Source: Cupriavidus oxalaticus (GTDB lineage: Bacteria > Pseudomonadota > Gammaproteobacteria > Burkholderiales > Burkholderiaceae). Taken from it: a stretch of DNA of 64,000 nucleotides. Location of the stretch: the NCBI RefSeq assembly GCF_004768545.1, contig NZ_CP038635.1:1426001-1490000 (forward strand), written 5' to 3'. The position numbers and the translations under genes are program-made. Positions 26,716 to 35,966 of this stretch are shown here, one piece after another; the stretch's first letter is position 1; every line of letters begins with the position of its first letter. The notes under the pieces were generated by a model that was not told the DNA's origin, did no database searches, and saw only the letters and a program-made list of their open reading frames with translations.

Positions 26716-27983
26716 TGGCCTCCGAGCTGGCGCAGCGCTTCGTCAAAGAAGTCCGGGCCGCCGAAATTGCCCGACTTGAGCGCCAGGGCCAGCGGCGTGG
26801 CGCCGAGCGTGACCGTGGCCGGCACGCCGGGTGCGATCTGCGTGCCAATGCGCAGCGCGCGGACGTTCAGCGCCTGCACCACGGCGCCGGAGGTCTCGCC
26901 GCCGGCGACGACAAAGCGGCGCGTGCCGCGTGCGAGCAGGCCGGCCGCGACGGTGGCCAGGCATTGCTCGACCAGGTGGCCGGCGCGCTCGACGCCCAGT
27001 TCGGCCTGCACGGCCTTGACCTCGTCGGGGCTGGAAGTGGCGTAGACCAGCACCGGCTCGTCGTGCGAGGCGGCGAAGTCCAGCGCGGCGTCGGCCACGG
27101 CTTCGCCGCGCGCCAGCGCGAGCGGGTCGATGCGCAGCGCCGGGCGACCTTGCTCCAGCCAGCGGGCCACTTGCCCGTTGGTCGCGCGCGAGGCGCTGCC
27201 GGCCAGCACCACGCCCGGGCCGTCGACGGCCGGGACCGCGTCGGCATCGCCACGCTGCGGCAGCAGGCCGGCGCGGCGGAAATTCCCGGGCAGGCCCAGC
27301 GCGATGCCGGAGCCGCCGGTGATCAGCGGCAGGCCGGCGCAGGCTTCGCCCAGCGTGAGCAGGTCGGCGTCAGACACCGCATCGGCGACCGCCAGCCGCA
27401 CGCCGTCGTGGCGCAGCGACGCGATGCGGTCGGCCGTGGCCTGCGCGCCGCGCGCGACCGCGTCATAGCGCAGCAGGCCGACCTTGCTCTGGCTTTGGCG
27501 CTGCAGCACGCGCACCAGGCTGGCATCGGTCATCGGCGTCAGCGGGTGGTGCTCCATGCCCGATTCGTTGAGCAGCGCATCGCCCACGAACAGGTGGCCG
27601 CGGAAGATGGTGCGGCCGTTCTCGGGGAAGGCGGGGCAGGCGATGGTGAAATCGCTGTCCAGCGCGTTCAGCAGCGCTTCGGCGACCGGGCCGATATTGC
27701 CGGCATCGGTCGAATCGAAGGTCGAGCAGTACTTGAACACGAACTGGCGGCAGCCCTGCGCGCGCAGCCATTCCAGCGCGGCCAGCGACTGCGCCACGGC
27801 CTCGGCGGCGGGGATGGTGCGCGATTTCAGCGCGACCACCAGCGCATCGGCCGCGCCGGTATCGGCCACGGATTCAGGCACGCCGATGGTCTGCACGGTG
27901 CGCATGCCATTGCGCACCAGAGTGTTGGCGAGGTCGGTGGCGCCGGTAAAGTCGTCGGCGATACAGCCAAGGAGCGCGGTCAT
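26712..27983 (-). CDS. otnK: 3-oxo-tetronate 4-kinase (DUF1537 family)
   Basis: ATP-dependent kinase of 423 residues phosphorylating 3-oxo-tetronate at C4. The N-terminal substrate domain begins GCIADDFTGATDLANTLV, the hallmark of the four-carbon acid sugar kinases, with KYCSTFDST and GRTIFRGHLFVG. The C-terminal nucleotide domain includes VLAGSASRATNGQV, VVAGGETSGAVVQAL and LKSGNFGGPDFF. It is twelve bases downstream of ltnD and overlaps otnC. This is the defining gene of the operon; the DUF1537 kinase function was established with R. eutropha H16 enzymes. Confidence 0.93.
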   Translation of the reverse strand: MTALLGCIADDFTGATDLANTLVRNGMRTVQTIGVPESVADTGAADALVVALKSRTIPAAEAVAQSLAALEWLRAQGCRQFVFKYCSTFDSTDAGNIGPVAEALLNALDSDFTIACPAFPENGRTIFRGHLFVGDALLNESGMEHHPLTPMTDASLVRVLQRQSQSKVGLLRYDAVARGAQATADRIASLRHDGVRLAVADAVSDADLLTLGEACAGLPLITGGSGIALGLPGNFRRAGLLPQRGDADAVPAVDGPGVVLAGSASRATNGQVARWLEQGRPALRIDPLALARGEAVADAALDFAASHDEPVLVYATSSPDEVKAVQAELGVERAGHLVEQCLATVAAGLLARGTRRFVVAGGETSGAVVQALNVRALRIGTQIAPGVPATVTLGATPLALALKSGNFGGPDFFDEALRQLGGQ

Positions 27984-27995
27984 CGTTGGTGCTCC

Positions 27996-28889
27996 TTATT
28001 CGGCCGTGCCCGGCAGTTCGATGCCCGGGAAGATCTTGATCACGGCCGAATCGTCTTCGCCGCCGTGGCCGGCGGTGGAGGCCATCATGAACATCTGGTG
28101 CGCGGCGGCCGACAGCGGCAGCGGGAATTTGCTGGTGCGCGCGGTGTCGAGCACCATGCCAAGGTCCTTGACGAAGATGTCGACCGCCGACAGCGGCGTG
28201 TAGTCGCCCTTCAGGATATGCGGCACGCGGTTCTCGAACATCCACGAATTGCCGGCGCTGTGCGTGATCACGTCATAGAGCGCGTCCGGGTCCACGCCTT
28301 CGCGCATGCCAAGCGCCATCGCCTCGGCCGCGGCGGCGATATGCACGCCGGCCAGCAACTGGTTGATGATCTTGACCTTGGAGCCCGCGCCGTGGGCGGC
28401 GCCCAGGCGGTATACCTTGCCGGCGATGGCGGCCAGCACGTCCTCTGCCAGCGCGTAGGCTTCGGCGGGGCCCGAGGTCATCATGGTCATCTCGCCGCTG
28501 GCGGCGCGCGCGGCACCGCCGGAGACCGGCGCGTCAAGCATCAGCAGGCCCTTTTCGGCGAGGCGCTGTCCCAGCGTCTCGGCAAAGCCCGGCGGCACCG
28601 TGGCGCTGGCGATCACCAGCTTGCCCGGCTGCATCTCGGCCACGGCGCCGTTGGCGCCGAACAGCACGGCCTCGGTCTGCTGCGCGTTGACGACCAGCGT
28701 CAGCACCACGTCGCAGCGGCTGCCCAGCTCGGCGGGCGACGCGCACGGCACGCCGCCTTCATCGGCAAAGCGCTGCAGTACTTCGGGACGCAGGTCGCAG
28801 GCGTGCACCTTGAAACCGGCACGCAGCAGCGACTGCGCGACACCAAAGCCCATGGCACCAAGGCCGATGACGCCGATATTCCTGGACAT
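27996..28889 (-). CDS. ltnD: L-threonate 2-dehydrogenase (beta-hydroxyacid dehydrogenase family)
   Basis: NAD-dependent dehydrogenase of 297 residues oxidising L-threonate to 2-oxo-tetronate. It has the Rossmann motif GLGAMG (9-14), the substrate-binding DAPVSGGAARA segment (119-129) and catalytic K173 in the KxxN pattern (KIINQ). It directly follows the GntR regulator gene (50-base gap) and precedes otnK. Other beta-hydroxyacid dehydrogenases (tartronate semialdehyde reductase, 3-hydroxyisobutyrate dehydrogenase) share the fold; the operon decides the assignment. Confidence 0.9.
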   Translation of the reverse strand: MSRNIGVIGLGAMGFGVAQSLLRAGFKVHACDLRPEVLQRFADEGGVPCASPAELGSRCDVVLTLVVNAQQTEAVLFGANGAVAEMQPGKLVIASATVPPGFAETLGQRLAEKGLLMLDAPVSGGAARAASGEMTMMTSGPAEAYALAEDVLAAIAGKVYRLGAAHGAGSKVKIINQLLAGVHIAAAAEAMALGMREGVDPDALYDVITHSAGNSWMFENRVPHILKGDYTPLSAVDIFVKDLGMVLDTARTSKFPLPLSAAAHQMFMMASTAGHGGEDDSAVIKIFPGIELPGTAE

Positions 28890-28939
28890 AGAGGACTCCT
28901 GAATCTGATACGGGGAAAGCTTGAAAGGTGCGGCTGGCG

Positions 28940-29695
28940 TCAGTTCGACGCGCCCCGCGTGGCGGCGGCTTCATCGTCACCGGCGCCGTTCTCGTCGGCG
29001 CCCAGCTGGGCCAGCCGGCGGGCGGCGTTGTACATGTGGTTCTGCGCGGCATTGCGCGCGGCCAGCGGGTCGCCGGCGCGGATCGCCGCGACGATGGCCT
29101 GGTGTTCCTCGCGCACCTGGCGCGAGAAGTCGGCGCGGCGTGCCTCGTTGGTCCGGGTCACGCGGGTGGCCGCTTCGAGGTACTGGCTGAGGAATTCCAG
29201 TGTCTTCAGGAAGTAGGGGTTGCCGGTGGCGCCGGCGATGGCGCGATGGAAGGCCACGTCCGCGGCCACGCCGTCGCCGCCTTGCCCGACTTCCTCGTCG
29301 ATGCGGGCCAGCGCGGCATCGATGGCGGCCATCGATGCGTCGGTGCGGCGGCGCGCGGCCTGCGCGGCCACCTCGGCTTCGATCGCGCGGCGCAGCTCGA
29401 CGATCTGCAGCACCGATTCCAGCGTGCCGGTGTCGGTGTAGTCGATGCGCAGCGGCCGGATGCCGGCCTGCAGCGTCACGAACACGCCGCTGCCCTGGCG
29501 CGATTCGACGACGCCTTCGTACTTCAGCCGGGAAATCGCCTCGCGCACCACGGTGCGGCTGACGCCGAACTCTTCGGACAGCACCGCCTCGGTGGGCAGC
29601 TTGTCGCCGCGGGCAAAGGCGCCGCTCTGGATCTTGTCCAGCAGCTGTTCGGCGACGTTGTCGGTCAGCGCTCGGGCAGGGACTTTCTGGAACAT
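28940..29695 (-). CDS. GntR-family transcriptional regulator, FadR subfamily
   Basis: Ligand-responsive regulator of 251 residues. The winged helix-turn-helix (about 10-75) includes GDKLPTEAVLSEEFGVSRTVVREAISRLKYEG, and an FCD domain (about 90-220) holds the metal-binding Asp/His residues (DVAFHRAI, EEHQAIVAAI, AQNHM). It is the first gene of the threonate operon and is probably its own regulator, with threonate, erythronate or an intermediate as inducer. A TTGGTA/TACCAA palindrome, the type bound by FadR-subfamily proteins, lies 87 bases upstream at 29782. A TATGAT -10-like sequence occurs on the minus strand at 29728-29733. Confidence 0.9.
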   Translation of the reverse strand: MFQKVPARALTDNVAEQLLDKIQSGAFARGDKLPTEAVLSEEFGVSRTVVREAISRLKYEGVVESRQGSGVFVTLQAGIRPLRIDYTDTGTLESVLQIVELRRAIEAEVAAQAARRRTDASMAAIDAALARIDEEVGQGGDGVAADVAFHRAIAGATGNPYFLKTLEFLSQYLEAATRVTRTNEARRADFSRQVREEHQAIVAAIRAGDPLAARNAAQNHMYNAARRLAQLGADENGAGDDEAAATRGASN

Positions 29696-29781
29696 GCGGA
29701 TTCGCCGGGTTATTCGGTAATCAGGTCATCATACAAATTTGCTAGGACCATGCGATCCCGGGAAAACCCTAGGATGGTGCG

Positions 29782-29795
29782 TTGGTAGTTACCAA
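29782..29795. promoter_or_regulatory. FadR/GntR-type operator candidate TTGGTA-GT-TACCAA
   Basis: Perfect 6-bp inverted repeat with a 2-base centre, matching the general FadR-subfamily pattern (TNGT-N-ACNA). It sits between the divergent gntR and GNAT genes, so it could govern the threonate operon, the acetyltransferase, or both. Confidence 0.5.
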
Positions 29796-29904
29796 TGCTC
29801 CACTTTGGTGCTTCGCCGCCTGCCCCGGGCTGGCGTATCATGGGCGCCCGCCCGAGCCTGGAAGGCCGGGACACCTATTGCTACCCACGCCAGACCCAAC
29901 CGCC

Positions 29905-30333
29905 ATGCCAGTCACCGTCCTGATCTGCCCCTGGTCCGAAGCGCGCGAACGTGCCCGCGCCATCCGCTACACCGTGTTTGTCGAAGAGCAAAACGTGCCG
30001 GTGGAACTGGAATGGGACGAATGGGACGAGCCCAGCTGGCACGCGCTGGCGCTGGCCGGGGATGGCACCCCGGTGGCCACGGGCCGGCTGCTGCCCGACG
30101 GCCATATCGGCCGCATGGCCGTGCTGAAGGCGGCGCGCGGCACCGGCGTCGGCGCGCAGGTGCTGCGGGCGCTGATGGAGAAGGCCGCGCAACTCGGCTA
30201 CCCGGAACTGGTGCTCAATGCCCAGACCCATGCCGCGCCGTTTTACCTGCGCGCGGGGTTTGCCCAGTCGGGGGAGGAGTTCGAAGAGGCCGGCATCCCG
30301 CATATCGAGATGCGCAAGCGGCTGGCGGGCTAA
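29905..30333 (+). CDS. GNAT-family N-acetyltransferase
   Basis: Acetyl-CoA-dependent transferase of 142 residues. The order of motifs is typical of the YjcF/ElaA-like group: IRYTVFVEEQNVPVELEWDE near the N-terminus, GRMAVLKAARGTGVGAQVL (acetyl-CoA pyrophosphate loop, R/Q-x-x-G-x-G/A), LNAQTHAAPFYLRAGF at the C-terminal splayed strand. The ATG at 29905 is the first that keeps only the domain; an upstream in-frame extension would run across the operator. No ribosome site is obvious. Substrate unknown. It is convergent with the NRDE gene. Confidence 0.85.
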   Translation: MPVTVLICPWSEARERARAIRYTVFVEEQNVPVELEWDEWDEPSWHALALAGDGTPVATGRLLPDGHIGRMAVLKAARGTGVGAQVLRALMEKAAQLGYPELVLNAQTHAAPFYLRAGFAQSGEEFEEAGIPHIEMRKRLAG

Positions 30334-30349
30334 GCGCCCGCTGCCGCCA

Positions 30350-31177
30350 TTACCGCGGCGCCTGCACGATGCCCGTATCGCGCGGCAGGTTCAGCTTGCC
30401 GTGGTAGGACACCTCGCCGATGCGGCCACTGGCGTCGAAGCTGCGTTCGCTCAGGTCGAAGCGGCCATCGTGCCGCACGCGCAGCACCGTGCTGGCGCGG
30501 GTGCCGTATGACGCCGAGCGGATAAATGCCGATGACAGCAGCTTCTCCCACTCCGGCGCGACGCCGGTCGAGGGCAGCTCGAAATCCGCCGCCTGGCGCT
30601 CGTCGGCCAGCATCTGCAGGTAGGGCTCGGCGCTGGCATCGGCTCGCCCGCTGTCGGCCGCCAGCACCTCGGCAAGCGCGCCCACGCGGCTGCGCACCTT
30701 GGGCCAGGGGGTGTCGAGCAGTGCATTGGACAACCCGTACAGTCCCGGGCGCAGCTTCTGCGGCTGGCGCGTGGCCGAGCGGTTGCTGTACCACCAGAGT
30801 TCGCGCAGGTCGCAGGCAAGCAGGTTGAAGCCGTTGTAGCAGCCATCCTCGCCGGCCAGCCCGTCGAGATAATCGAACGGCGCATCATGGCCGCGCAGGA
30901 AGCCGGCCACCAGCTCGCCGCGCGAGCGCGCGTCGGTGCGTTTCTCGGAAGGGGCGCGGTAATTGGTCAGCGCGGCAAAACGCCCGTCGGCGTTGACGCC
31001 CATCCAGGTGCCGGGCTCGCCGATCACTTCCGCCAGGTCGCGTCCGGCCAGCACCTGAGGCGCATCCTGCCACCAGTGCACGGCCGCCGCGGGGCGGACA
31101 TAGAATTCATCGCGGTTGCCGGCAACGACCAGGGCATAGTCCGGGTGGGATTGCCAGGCAACCAGGATCAGGCACAT
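30350..31177 (-). CDS. NRDE (TANGO2-like) family protein
   Basis: Protein of 275 residues beginning MCLILVAWQSHPDY, with the name-giving NRDE motif at 21-24 (AGNRDEFY). The N-terminal Cys2 places it in the Ntn-hydrolase-like TANGO2 family; GRFAALTNYR, RGELVAGFL, GFNLLACD and YGLSNALLDTPWPKV are all conserved blocks. The start follows a GGAAGCC site on the minus strand. The biochemical role in bacteria is unsettled. Downstream of the DUF4936 and ygfZ genes on the same strand, with which it may be co-transcribed. Confidence 0.87.
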   Translation of the reverse strand: MCLILVAWQSHPDYALVVAGNRDEFYVRPAAAVHWWQDAPQVLAGRDLAEVIGEPGTWMGVNADGRFAALTNYRAPSEKRTDARSRGELVAGFLRGHDAPFDYLDGLAGEDGCYNGFNLLACDLRELWWYSNRSATRQPQKLRPGLYGLSNALLDTPWPKVRSRVGALAEVLAADSGRADASAEPYLQMLADERQAADFELPSTGVAPEWEKLLSSAFIRSASYGTRASTVLRVRHDGRFDLSERSFDASGRIGEVSYHGKLNLPRDTGIVQAPR

Positions 31178-31256
31178 CGTTCGGCTTCCTTTGCCGCCGG
31201 GGACGCTGGGCGCGCGGGCGTTCCGGCGTACTTCGCGTTTCTGCAGTTCCGGGACG

Positions 31257-31547
31257 CTACAGCACGTCCAGGTCGATAAAGTGTTCGGCCTGCCGCTCGC
31301 CGTCCACCCACTGGTCCAGCCCGCTCTGGCGCCACAGGCCGGCCAGCGTGACATCGAAGGCGGGCGGCACGTCGGCGTAGCATTCCATCCAGGTCTGCAC
31401 GCCGGCTCGGGTCTCGGGCCTGCGCATCAGCGTACCACCAATTCCGGTCGCCTCGGCAACCGTCTCCATCCAGCGGTGCCAGAGCGGCAGCGCTTCGGCG
31501 GCAACGGCCTCGGGCACGCGGAAATAGACGAACAGGTGGTCGCTCAT
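31257..31547 (-). CDS. DUF4936 family protein
   Basis: Small cytoplasmic protein of 96 residues (MSDHLFVYFRVPEA onwards) with RRPETRAGVQTWMECYADVP in the middle. It matches a betaproteobacterial family of unknown function usually found between ygfZ and the NRDE gene, exactly as here; the 23-base gap to ygfZ supports one transcript. The predicted alternating strands and helices suggest a ferredoxin-like (ABM-type) fold. No catalytic residue can be named. Confidence 0.8.
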   Translation of the reverse strand: MSDHLFVYFRVPEAVAAEALPLWHRWMETVAEATGIGGTLMRRPETRAGVQTWMECYADVPPAFDVTLAGLWRQSGLDQWVDGERQAEHFIDLDVL

Positions 31548-31570
31548 GGCAGGGTCCCGGTTCCGAAATG

Positions 31571-32587
31571 TCAGCCCGCCGCCTGGGCCGCTTCGCCCAG
31601 CGGCACGTCGTAGGGCAGGGTGGCGGTCGCCAGCGCAGGGCCTTCGGCGCTGCCCAGCCGCAGCGCGCTGCCGGCGGCGTCGATCTTCAGCTCGGCCAGC
31701 CCGGCCCAGCCGCCCTGCGGCGCGGGCGCGGCGTTGACGATCATGCCGCACGGCTGGCCGGGGTCTTCCGGCCGGTAGATCTCCGCCGCGGGCGCCGGCA
31801 CCTCGCCATCGCCCTGCACCAGCCACATGCGGCGCTTGAGCGTGCCGCGGTACTGGCTGCGCGCGACGATTTCCTGGCCCGGGTAGCAGCCCTTGCGGAA
31901 ATTCACGCCGCCGACCAGCTCGAAATTGATCATCTGCGGCACGAACTGTTCCTGCGTCGCGGCGACGATGCGGGGCAGGCCGGACTGCACTTCCTGCCAG
32001 TCCCACAGCGCCGGCGGCGCGTCCTGCAGCTTGCCGGCCAGCGCCGCGCGCACGGCCTCGGCGCGCCCGGCGGGCAGCAACAGTTGCCAGCGCGGCTGCC
32101 CGGCGGCGTCCGGCAGGCGGATCACGGCAACGCCGTCGGCCTCGGCAACGGCAAAGGCCGCTTCCGGCGCCGGCAGGTTCGCGGCCGCCAACGCATCGGC
32201 GGCACCGGCACCGGCGACGCCGACGATGGCGCTGGCGGGCGTGATATCGGCCAGTTTTGCCTTGGAGCGCAGCACGAACATCGACAGCCGCTTCTGCACC
32301 GCGGCCTGGATATCGGCGGACAGCTGCAGCACGATGCCTTCAGCATCGCGCCACATCAGAAAGGTGGCGAGCAGGCGACCCTTGGGCGAACAGTAGCCGG
32401 CCAGGCGCGCGGAGCCCGGCGTCAGGTCCTCGACCGCATTGGTGAGCTGGGTGTGCAGGAAGCTGGCGGCATCGTCGCCGGCCACGCGGATCAGTCCGAG
32501 CCCGGCGGGGGCACAGACGATTCCGCTTGCCTGCAAGGATTCGAGGCTGGCGGCGAGTTCCGGGGCTTTGGCATTCATCACTGGCAT
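31571..32587 (-). CDS. ygfZ: YgfZ/GcvT-family folate-binding protein
   Basis: Tetrahydrofolate-binding protein of 338 residues implicated in assembly or repair of certain iron-sulfur enzymes. The diagnostic motif KGCYPGQE is at 232-239 with its essential Cys, preceded by NFELVGGVNF. The GcvT-like N-terminal part includes RVAGDDAASFLHTQLTN and YCSPKGRLLATF. A second ATG nine bases downstream is equally possible as start. It is divergent from mltG across 182 bases, the usual betaproteobacterial order. Confidence 0.9.
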   Translation of the reverse strand: MPVMNAKAPELAASLESLQASGIVCAPAGLGLIRVAGDDAASFLHTQLTNAVEDLTPGSARLAGYCSPKGRLLATFLMWRDAEGIVLQLSADIQAAVQKRLSMFVLRSKAKLADITPASAIVGVAGAGAADALAAANLPAPEAAFAVAEADGVAVIRLPDAAGQPRWQLLLPAGRAEAVRAALAGKLQDAPPALWDWQEVQSGLPRIVAATQEQFVPQMINFELVGGVNFRKGCYPGQEIVARSQYRGTLKRRMWLVQGDGEVPAPAAEIYRPEDPGQPCGMIVNAAPAPQGGWAGLAELKIDAAGSALRLGSAEGPALATATLPYDVPLGEAAQAAG

Positions 32588-32769
32588 TGCGAAATCGTGG
32601 CGATCGTCCGAGACAGATCGGGTTGGAAAGGCACCGGTGGCGGCGCGCGCGGCCAGGTGCGCAAGAGGCGCCGGAGCCGCCGCGCATGGTCGGTGCGAGG
32701 CTGCCGGTTATTATATGGGGCTACGAGATTTTCGGCCGATGCGCCGCAGTCTCACCCCGATCCTGATAC

Positions 32770-33765
32770 ATGAAACGTTTTTTCCTTCGCCTGGGCCTGG
32801 CGTTCCTGCTACTCGCGCTGGCGGCAGCCGGCGGCTTTGCGTGGTGGGCCAATCACCCGCTGGCGCTGAACCGTTCGCCGGTCGAAGTGGTGATCAAGCC
32901 CAATTCGGGCGTAGCCAGCGTCGGCCGCCAGATCCAGCGCGGCGGCGTCGGCATGGACCCGCGGCTGTTCACGCTGCTGGTGCGCCTGACCGGCCACGGG
33001 CCCGACCTGAAGGCCGGCGGCTATGAATTCGAGACCGGCGCCACGCCGCTGTCGGTGATGGGCAAGCTGGTGCGCGGCGAAGTCACGCACTACGTGGTTA
33101 CCGTGATCGAGGGCTGGGAGTTCCGCAAGATGCGCGCGGCGGTCGATGCCAGCCCGGCGCTGAGCCACGATACGCGCGACATGTCCGACGCGCAGCTGAT
33201 GAAGGCAATCGGCGCCGCCGAGGCCTCGCCCGAGGGGCTGTTCTTCCCGGACACCTACCTGTTCGCGCGCGGCAGCAGCGATATCGACCTGTACAAGCAC
33301 GCCTATCGCGCCATGCAGCGCCGGCTCAATGAAGCCTGGAACGCACGCGCGCCCGACCTGCCGTACAAGTCCCCGTACGAGGCGCTGGTGATGGCGTCGA
33401 TCGTGGAGAAGGAGACCGGGCAGGCGTCGGAGCGCCCGATGATCGCCGCGGTGTTCATCAACCGGCTGCGCAAGAACATGATGCTGCAGACCGACCCGAC
33501 CGTGATCTACGGCCTGGGCCAGGCCTTCGACGGAGACCTGCGCAAGCGCGACCTGCAGGCCGACACCCCGTACAATACGTACACCCGCACCGGCCTGCCG
33601 CCCACGCCGATCGCGCTGCCGGGCCTGGCCTCGCTGGCGGCGGCCACCGCACCGGCGCCGTCCGATGCGCTGTACTTCGTCGCCCGCGGCGACGGCAGCA
33701 GCCATTTCTCCAACTCGCTACCCGAACACAACCGCGCGGTCGACAAGTACCAGCGCGGCAAATAG
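32770..33765 (+). CDS. mltG: Endolytic murein transglycosylase
   Basis: Inner-membrane enzyme of 331 residues that cuts nascent glycan strands and so sets peptidoglycan chain length. One transmembrane helix (about 5-27, [19 protein letters not shown]) anchors it facing the periplasm. A LysM-like region (about 38-110) precedes the YceG catalytic domain; ASIVEKET (209-216) with the catalytic glutamate E213 and [12 protein letters not shown] are strictly conserved. It is seven bases before tmk and heads the conserved mltG-tmk-holB-pilZ run. Confidence 0.93.
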   Translation: MKRFFLRLGLAFLLLALAAAGGFAWWANHPLALNRSPVEVVIKPNSGVASVGRQIQRGGVGMDPRLFTLLVRLTGHGPDLKAGGYEFETGATPLSVMGKLVRGEVTHYVVTVIEGWEFRKMRAAVDASPALSHDTRDMSDAQLMKAIGAAEASPEGLFFPDTYLFARGSSDIDLYKHAYRAMQRRLNEAWNARAPDLPYKSPYEALVMASIVEKETGQASERPMIAAVFINRLRKNMMLQTDPTVIYGLGQAFDGDLRKRDLQADTPYNTYTRTGLPPTPIALPGLASLAAATAPAPSDALYFVARGDGSSHFSNSLPEHNRAVDKYQRGK

Positions 33766-33772
33766 GCATTCC

Positions 33773-34384
33773 ATGCGCGGAAAATTCATCACTTTCGAAG
33801 GCATCGACGGCGCCGGCAAGAGCACCCATATCGACTGGGTGGCGGCCCGGCTGCGGGCGCGCGCCGGCATTCCCGCCGTGGTCACCACCCGCGAGCCGGG
33901 CGGCACGCCGCTGGGCGAAGACCTGCGCCAGCTGCTGCTGCACCGGAAAATGCACCTCGAGACCGAGGCGCTGCTGATGTTCGCGGCGCGCCGCGAGCAT
34001 ATCGCCGAGGTCATCGACCCCGCGCTGGCACGTGGCGAATGGGTGATCTCCGACCGCTTCACGGATGCCACCTTTGCCTACCAGGGCGGGGGCAGGGGCC
34101 TGCCGACGCAGCGGCTCGAAGTGCTGGAAGACTGGGTGCAGGACGGCCTGCAGCCGGACCTGACGCTGCTATTCGACGTGCCGCTGGAAACCGCCAGCGA
34201 GCGGCTGGCCGGAGCCCGGGCGCCGGACAAGTTCGAGGCGGAATCGCGTGCGTTCTTCCAGCGCACCCGCGACGAATACCTGCGCCGGGCCGCGGCGGCA
34301 CCGGGGCGCTTCCGCGTGATCGACGCCACGCGCAGCATCGACGCAATTCGAGAAGAACTCGATCAGATTATCGCAACCCTTTGA
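33773..34384 (+). CDS. tmk: Thymidylate kinase
   Basis: Phosphorylates dTMP to dTDP, an essential step in dTTP synthesis. The 203 residues show the P-loop in [11 protein letters not shown] (8-18), the substrate motif TTREPGG with Glu and Arg, the DRF/T segment [17 protein letters not shown] and the LID region around [15 protein letters not shown]. The ATG is the first codon that preserves the family N-terminus [10 protein letters not shown] and is seven bases after the mltG stop, implying co-transcription. Confidence 0.95.
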   Translation: MRGKFITFEGIDGAGKSTHIDWVAARLRARAGIPAVVTTREPGGTPLGEDLRQLLLHRKMHLETEALLMFAARREHIAEVIDPALARGEWVISDRFTDATFAYQGGGRGLPTQRLEVLEDWVQDGLQPDLTLLFDVPLETASERLAGARAPDKFEAESRAFFQRTRDEYLRRAAAAPGRFRVIDATRSIDAIREELDQIIATL

Positions 34385-34412
34385 TCTGACGGCACTATAC
34401 TCCCTGATTCAC

Positions 34413-35426
34413 ATGCTCTATCCCTGGCAGAAGGAAGACTGGCAACGGCTCGGCATCCTGCGCGAACGGCTCCCGCATGCCTTGCTGATCCATGGCCAGC
34501 AAGGCATCGGCAAGCGCGACCTGGCGCTGCATTTCGCGCAAGGCCTGCTTTGCGAAGCGCCGCGGCCCGACGGCCAGCCCTGCGGCCAGTGTTCCGCGTG
34601 CCACTGGTTCAGCCAGGGCAATCACCCTGATTTCACCGTGGTGCGCCCCGAGGCGCTGGATGCCTCGGCCGAGCCTGATACCGACGAAGGCGGCAAGAAA
34701 AAGGCGCCGAGCAAGATCATCCGCATGGAGCAGGTGCGCGCGCTGATCGAGGCGGTGGGCGTCGGCACGCACCGTGCAGGCCTGCGCGTGGTGGTCGTGT
34801 ATCCGCTCGATGCGTTGCAGACCGAGGGCGCCAACGCGCTGCTGAAGACGCTGGAGGAACCGCCCCCGTCGACCGTATTCCTGCTGGTGACCGACCGGCT
34901 CGACCGTATCCTGCCGACCATCCTGTCGCGCTGCCGCCAGTTCTCGGCCCAACGCCCGACGCCGGAGGCCGCGCTCGCGTGGCTGCAGGGCCAGGGGGTT
35001 GCCGATGCCGAGGCCCAGCTGGCGCAGGCCGGCGGTTCGCCGCTGACCGCGCTGCACGCGGCCGAGGCCGAGGAGCAGCCGCTGCAACGCCTGCTGGTCA
35101 GCCAGCTGGGCGCGGGCGCCGCGTTCGACGCCTCTGCAGCCGCCGAACAACTGCAGAAGCTGCCGGTGCCCGCCGTGCTTGGCATCCTGCAGCGCTGGAC
35201 GTACGATCTGCTGAAGCTGCGGCTGGATGGCGCCGGCGGCACCGCGCCGCGCTACTTCCCCAAGGAGCGCGCCGCGCTGGCGCGCTGCGCCGGGGCCACC
35301 GACGCGCACCGGCTGCAGGCCTACGCGACGCGGCTGACCGCGCATCGCCGCAGCGAGAACCATCCGCTAGCGGCAAGGCTGGTGATGGAGGCAGTATTCC
35401 TGGAGTACCGGCAGCTGTTCCGATAA
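34413..35426 (+). CDS. holB: DNA polymerase III subunit delta'
   Basis: Clamp-loader subunit of 337 residues. The N-terminal AAA-type domain has the degenerate P-loop HGQQGIGKRD (27-36) and a four-Cys zinc module (C47, C57, C60, C63). Sensor 1 SRCRQF and LKTLEEPPPSTVFLLVTD are the classic HolB blocks. The C-terminal domain (about 210-337) is the clamp-loader collar part. It lies 28 bases after tmk; a TATACT element in that gap (about 34395) might serve as a -10 for an internal promoter. Confidence 0.94.
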   Translation: MLYPWQKEDWQRLGILRERLPHALLIHGQQGIGKRDLALHFAQGLLCEAPRPDGQPCGQCSACHWFSQGNHPDFTVVRPEALDASAEPDTDEGGKKKAPSKIIRMEQVRALIEAVGVGTHRAGLRVVVVYPLDALQTEGANALLKTLEEPPPSTVFLLVTDRLDRILPTILSRCRQFSAQRPTPEAALAWLQGQGVADAEAQLAQAGGSPLTALHAAEAEEQPLQRLLVSQLGAGAAFDASAAAEQLQKLPVPAVLGILQRWTYDLLKLRLDGAGGTAPRYFPKERAALARCAGATDAHRLQAYATRLTAHRRSENHPLAARLVMEAVFLEYRQLFR

Positions 35427-35524
35427 GGCAGCGCCCCTACGCAGTGCCGCTACGCAGTGCCGTTTCGGGGCAACACCATAACAACAAGCAGTAACAAGCA
35501 GCATCGTCATTCAGGGGGTCAACC

Positions 35525-35929
35525 ATGAACACTGCAGTCACCGGGGCACCGCCGGGCGCCCCGCTGGGCGCGCCGACCGGCAGCGGTGCGGCATCGCGTC
35601 CCAACGTGCTGTCGTTGTCGATCAAGGATCAGGCCGGGCTGTACGCGGCCTATATGCCATTCCTGGCGCGCGGCGGCATTTTCGTGCCGTCGAACCGCCC
35701 GTTCCGGCTGGGCGAGCAGGTGTTTCTGGTGCTGTCCCTGCTGGACCGGCCGCAGAAGTACCAGATCGCGGGCCAGGTGGCCTGGATCACCCCGGCGGGC
35801 ACGCCGATGAAGACCCCCGGCGTCGGCGTACACTTCCCCGACGACGACAACGGGCGCAACCTGCGCCGCGCAGTGGAGGAGATCCTGGGCAAGATGCTGG
35901 AATCCGGGCGCCCCACGCAAACCATATGA
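35525..35929 (+). CDS. pilZ: PilZ domain type IV pilus protein
   Basis: Single-domain PilZ protein of 134 residues required for type IV pilus assembly in related bacteria. It follows holB, as in Pseudomonas, Xanthomonas and betaproteobacteria. It has a 25-residue Pro/Ala/Gly-rich leader, then PNVLSLSIKDQAGLYAAYMPFLARGGIFVPS and VAWITPAG... GVGVHFPDDD. The RxxxR and (D/N)xSxxG residues that bind c-di-GMP are absent, as in the pilus-type subfamily, so it probably does not bind the nucleotide directly. The start follows CAGGGGGTCAACC. Confidence 0.88.
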   Translation: MNTAVTGAPPGAPLGAPTGSGAASRPNVLSLSIKDQAGLYAAYMPFLARGGIFVPSNRPFRLGEQVFLVLSLLDRPQKYQIAGQVAWITPAGTPMKTPGVGVHFPDDDNGRNLRRAVEEILGKMLESGRPTQTI

Positions 35930-35966
35930 AGATTGCGAAGATTGCTTCGCAATCCATTGATAGTTA

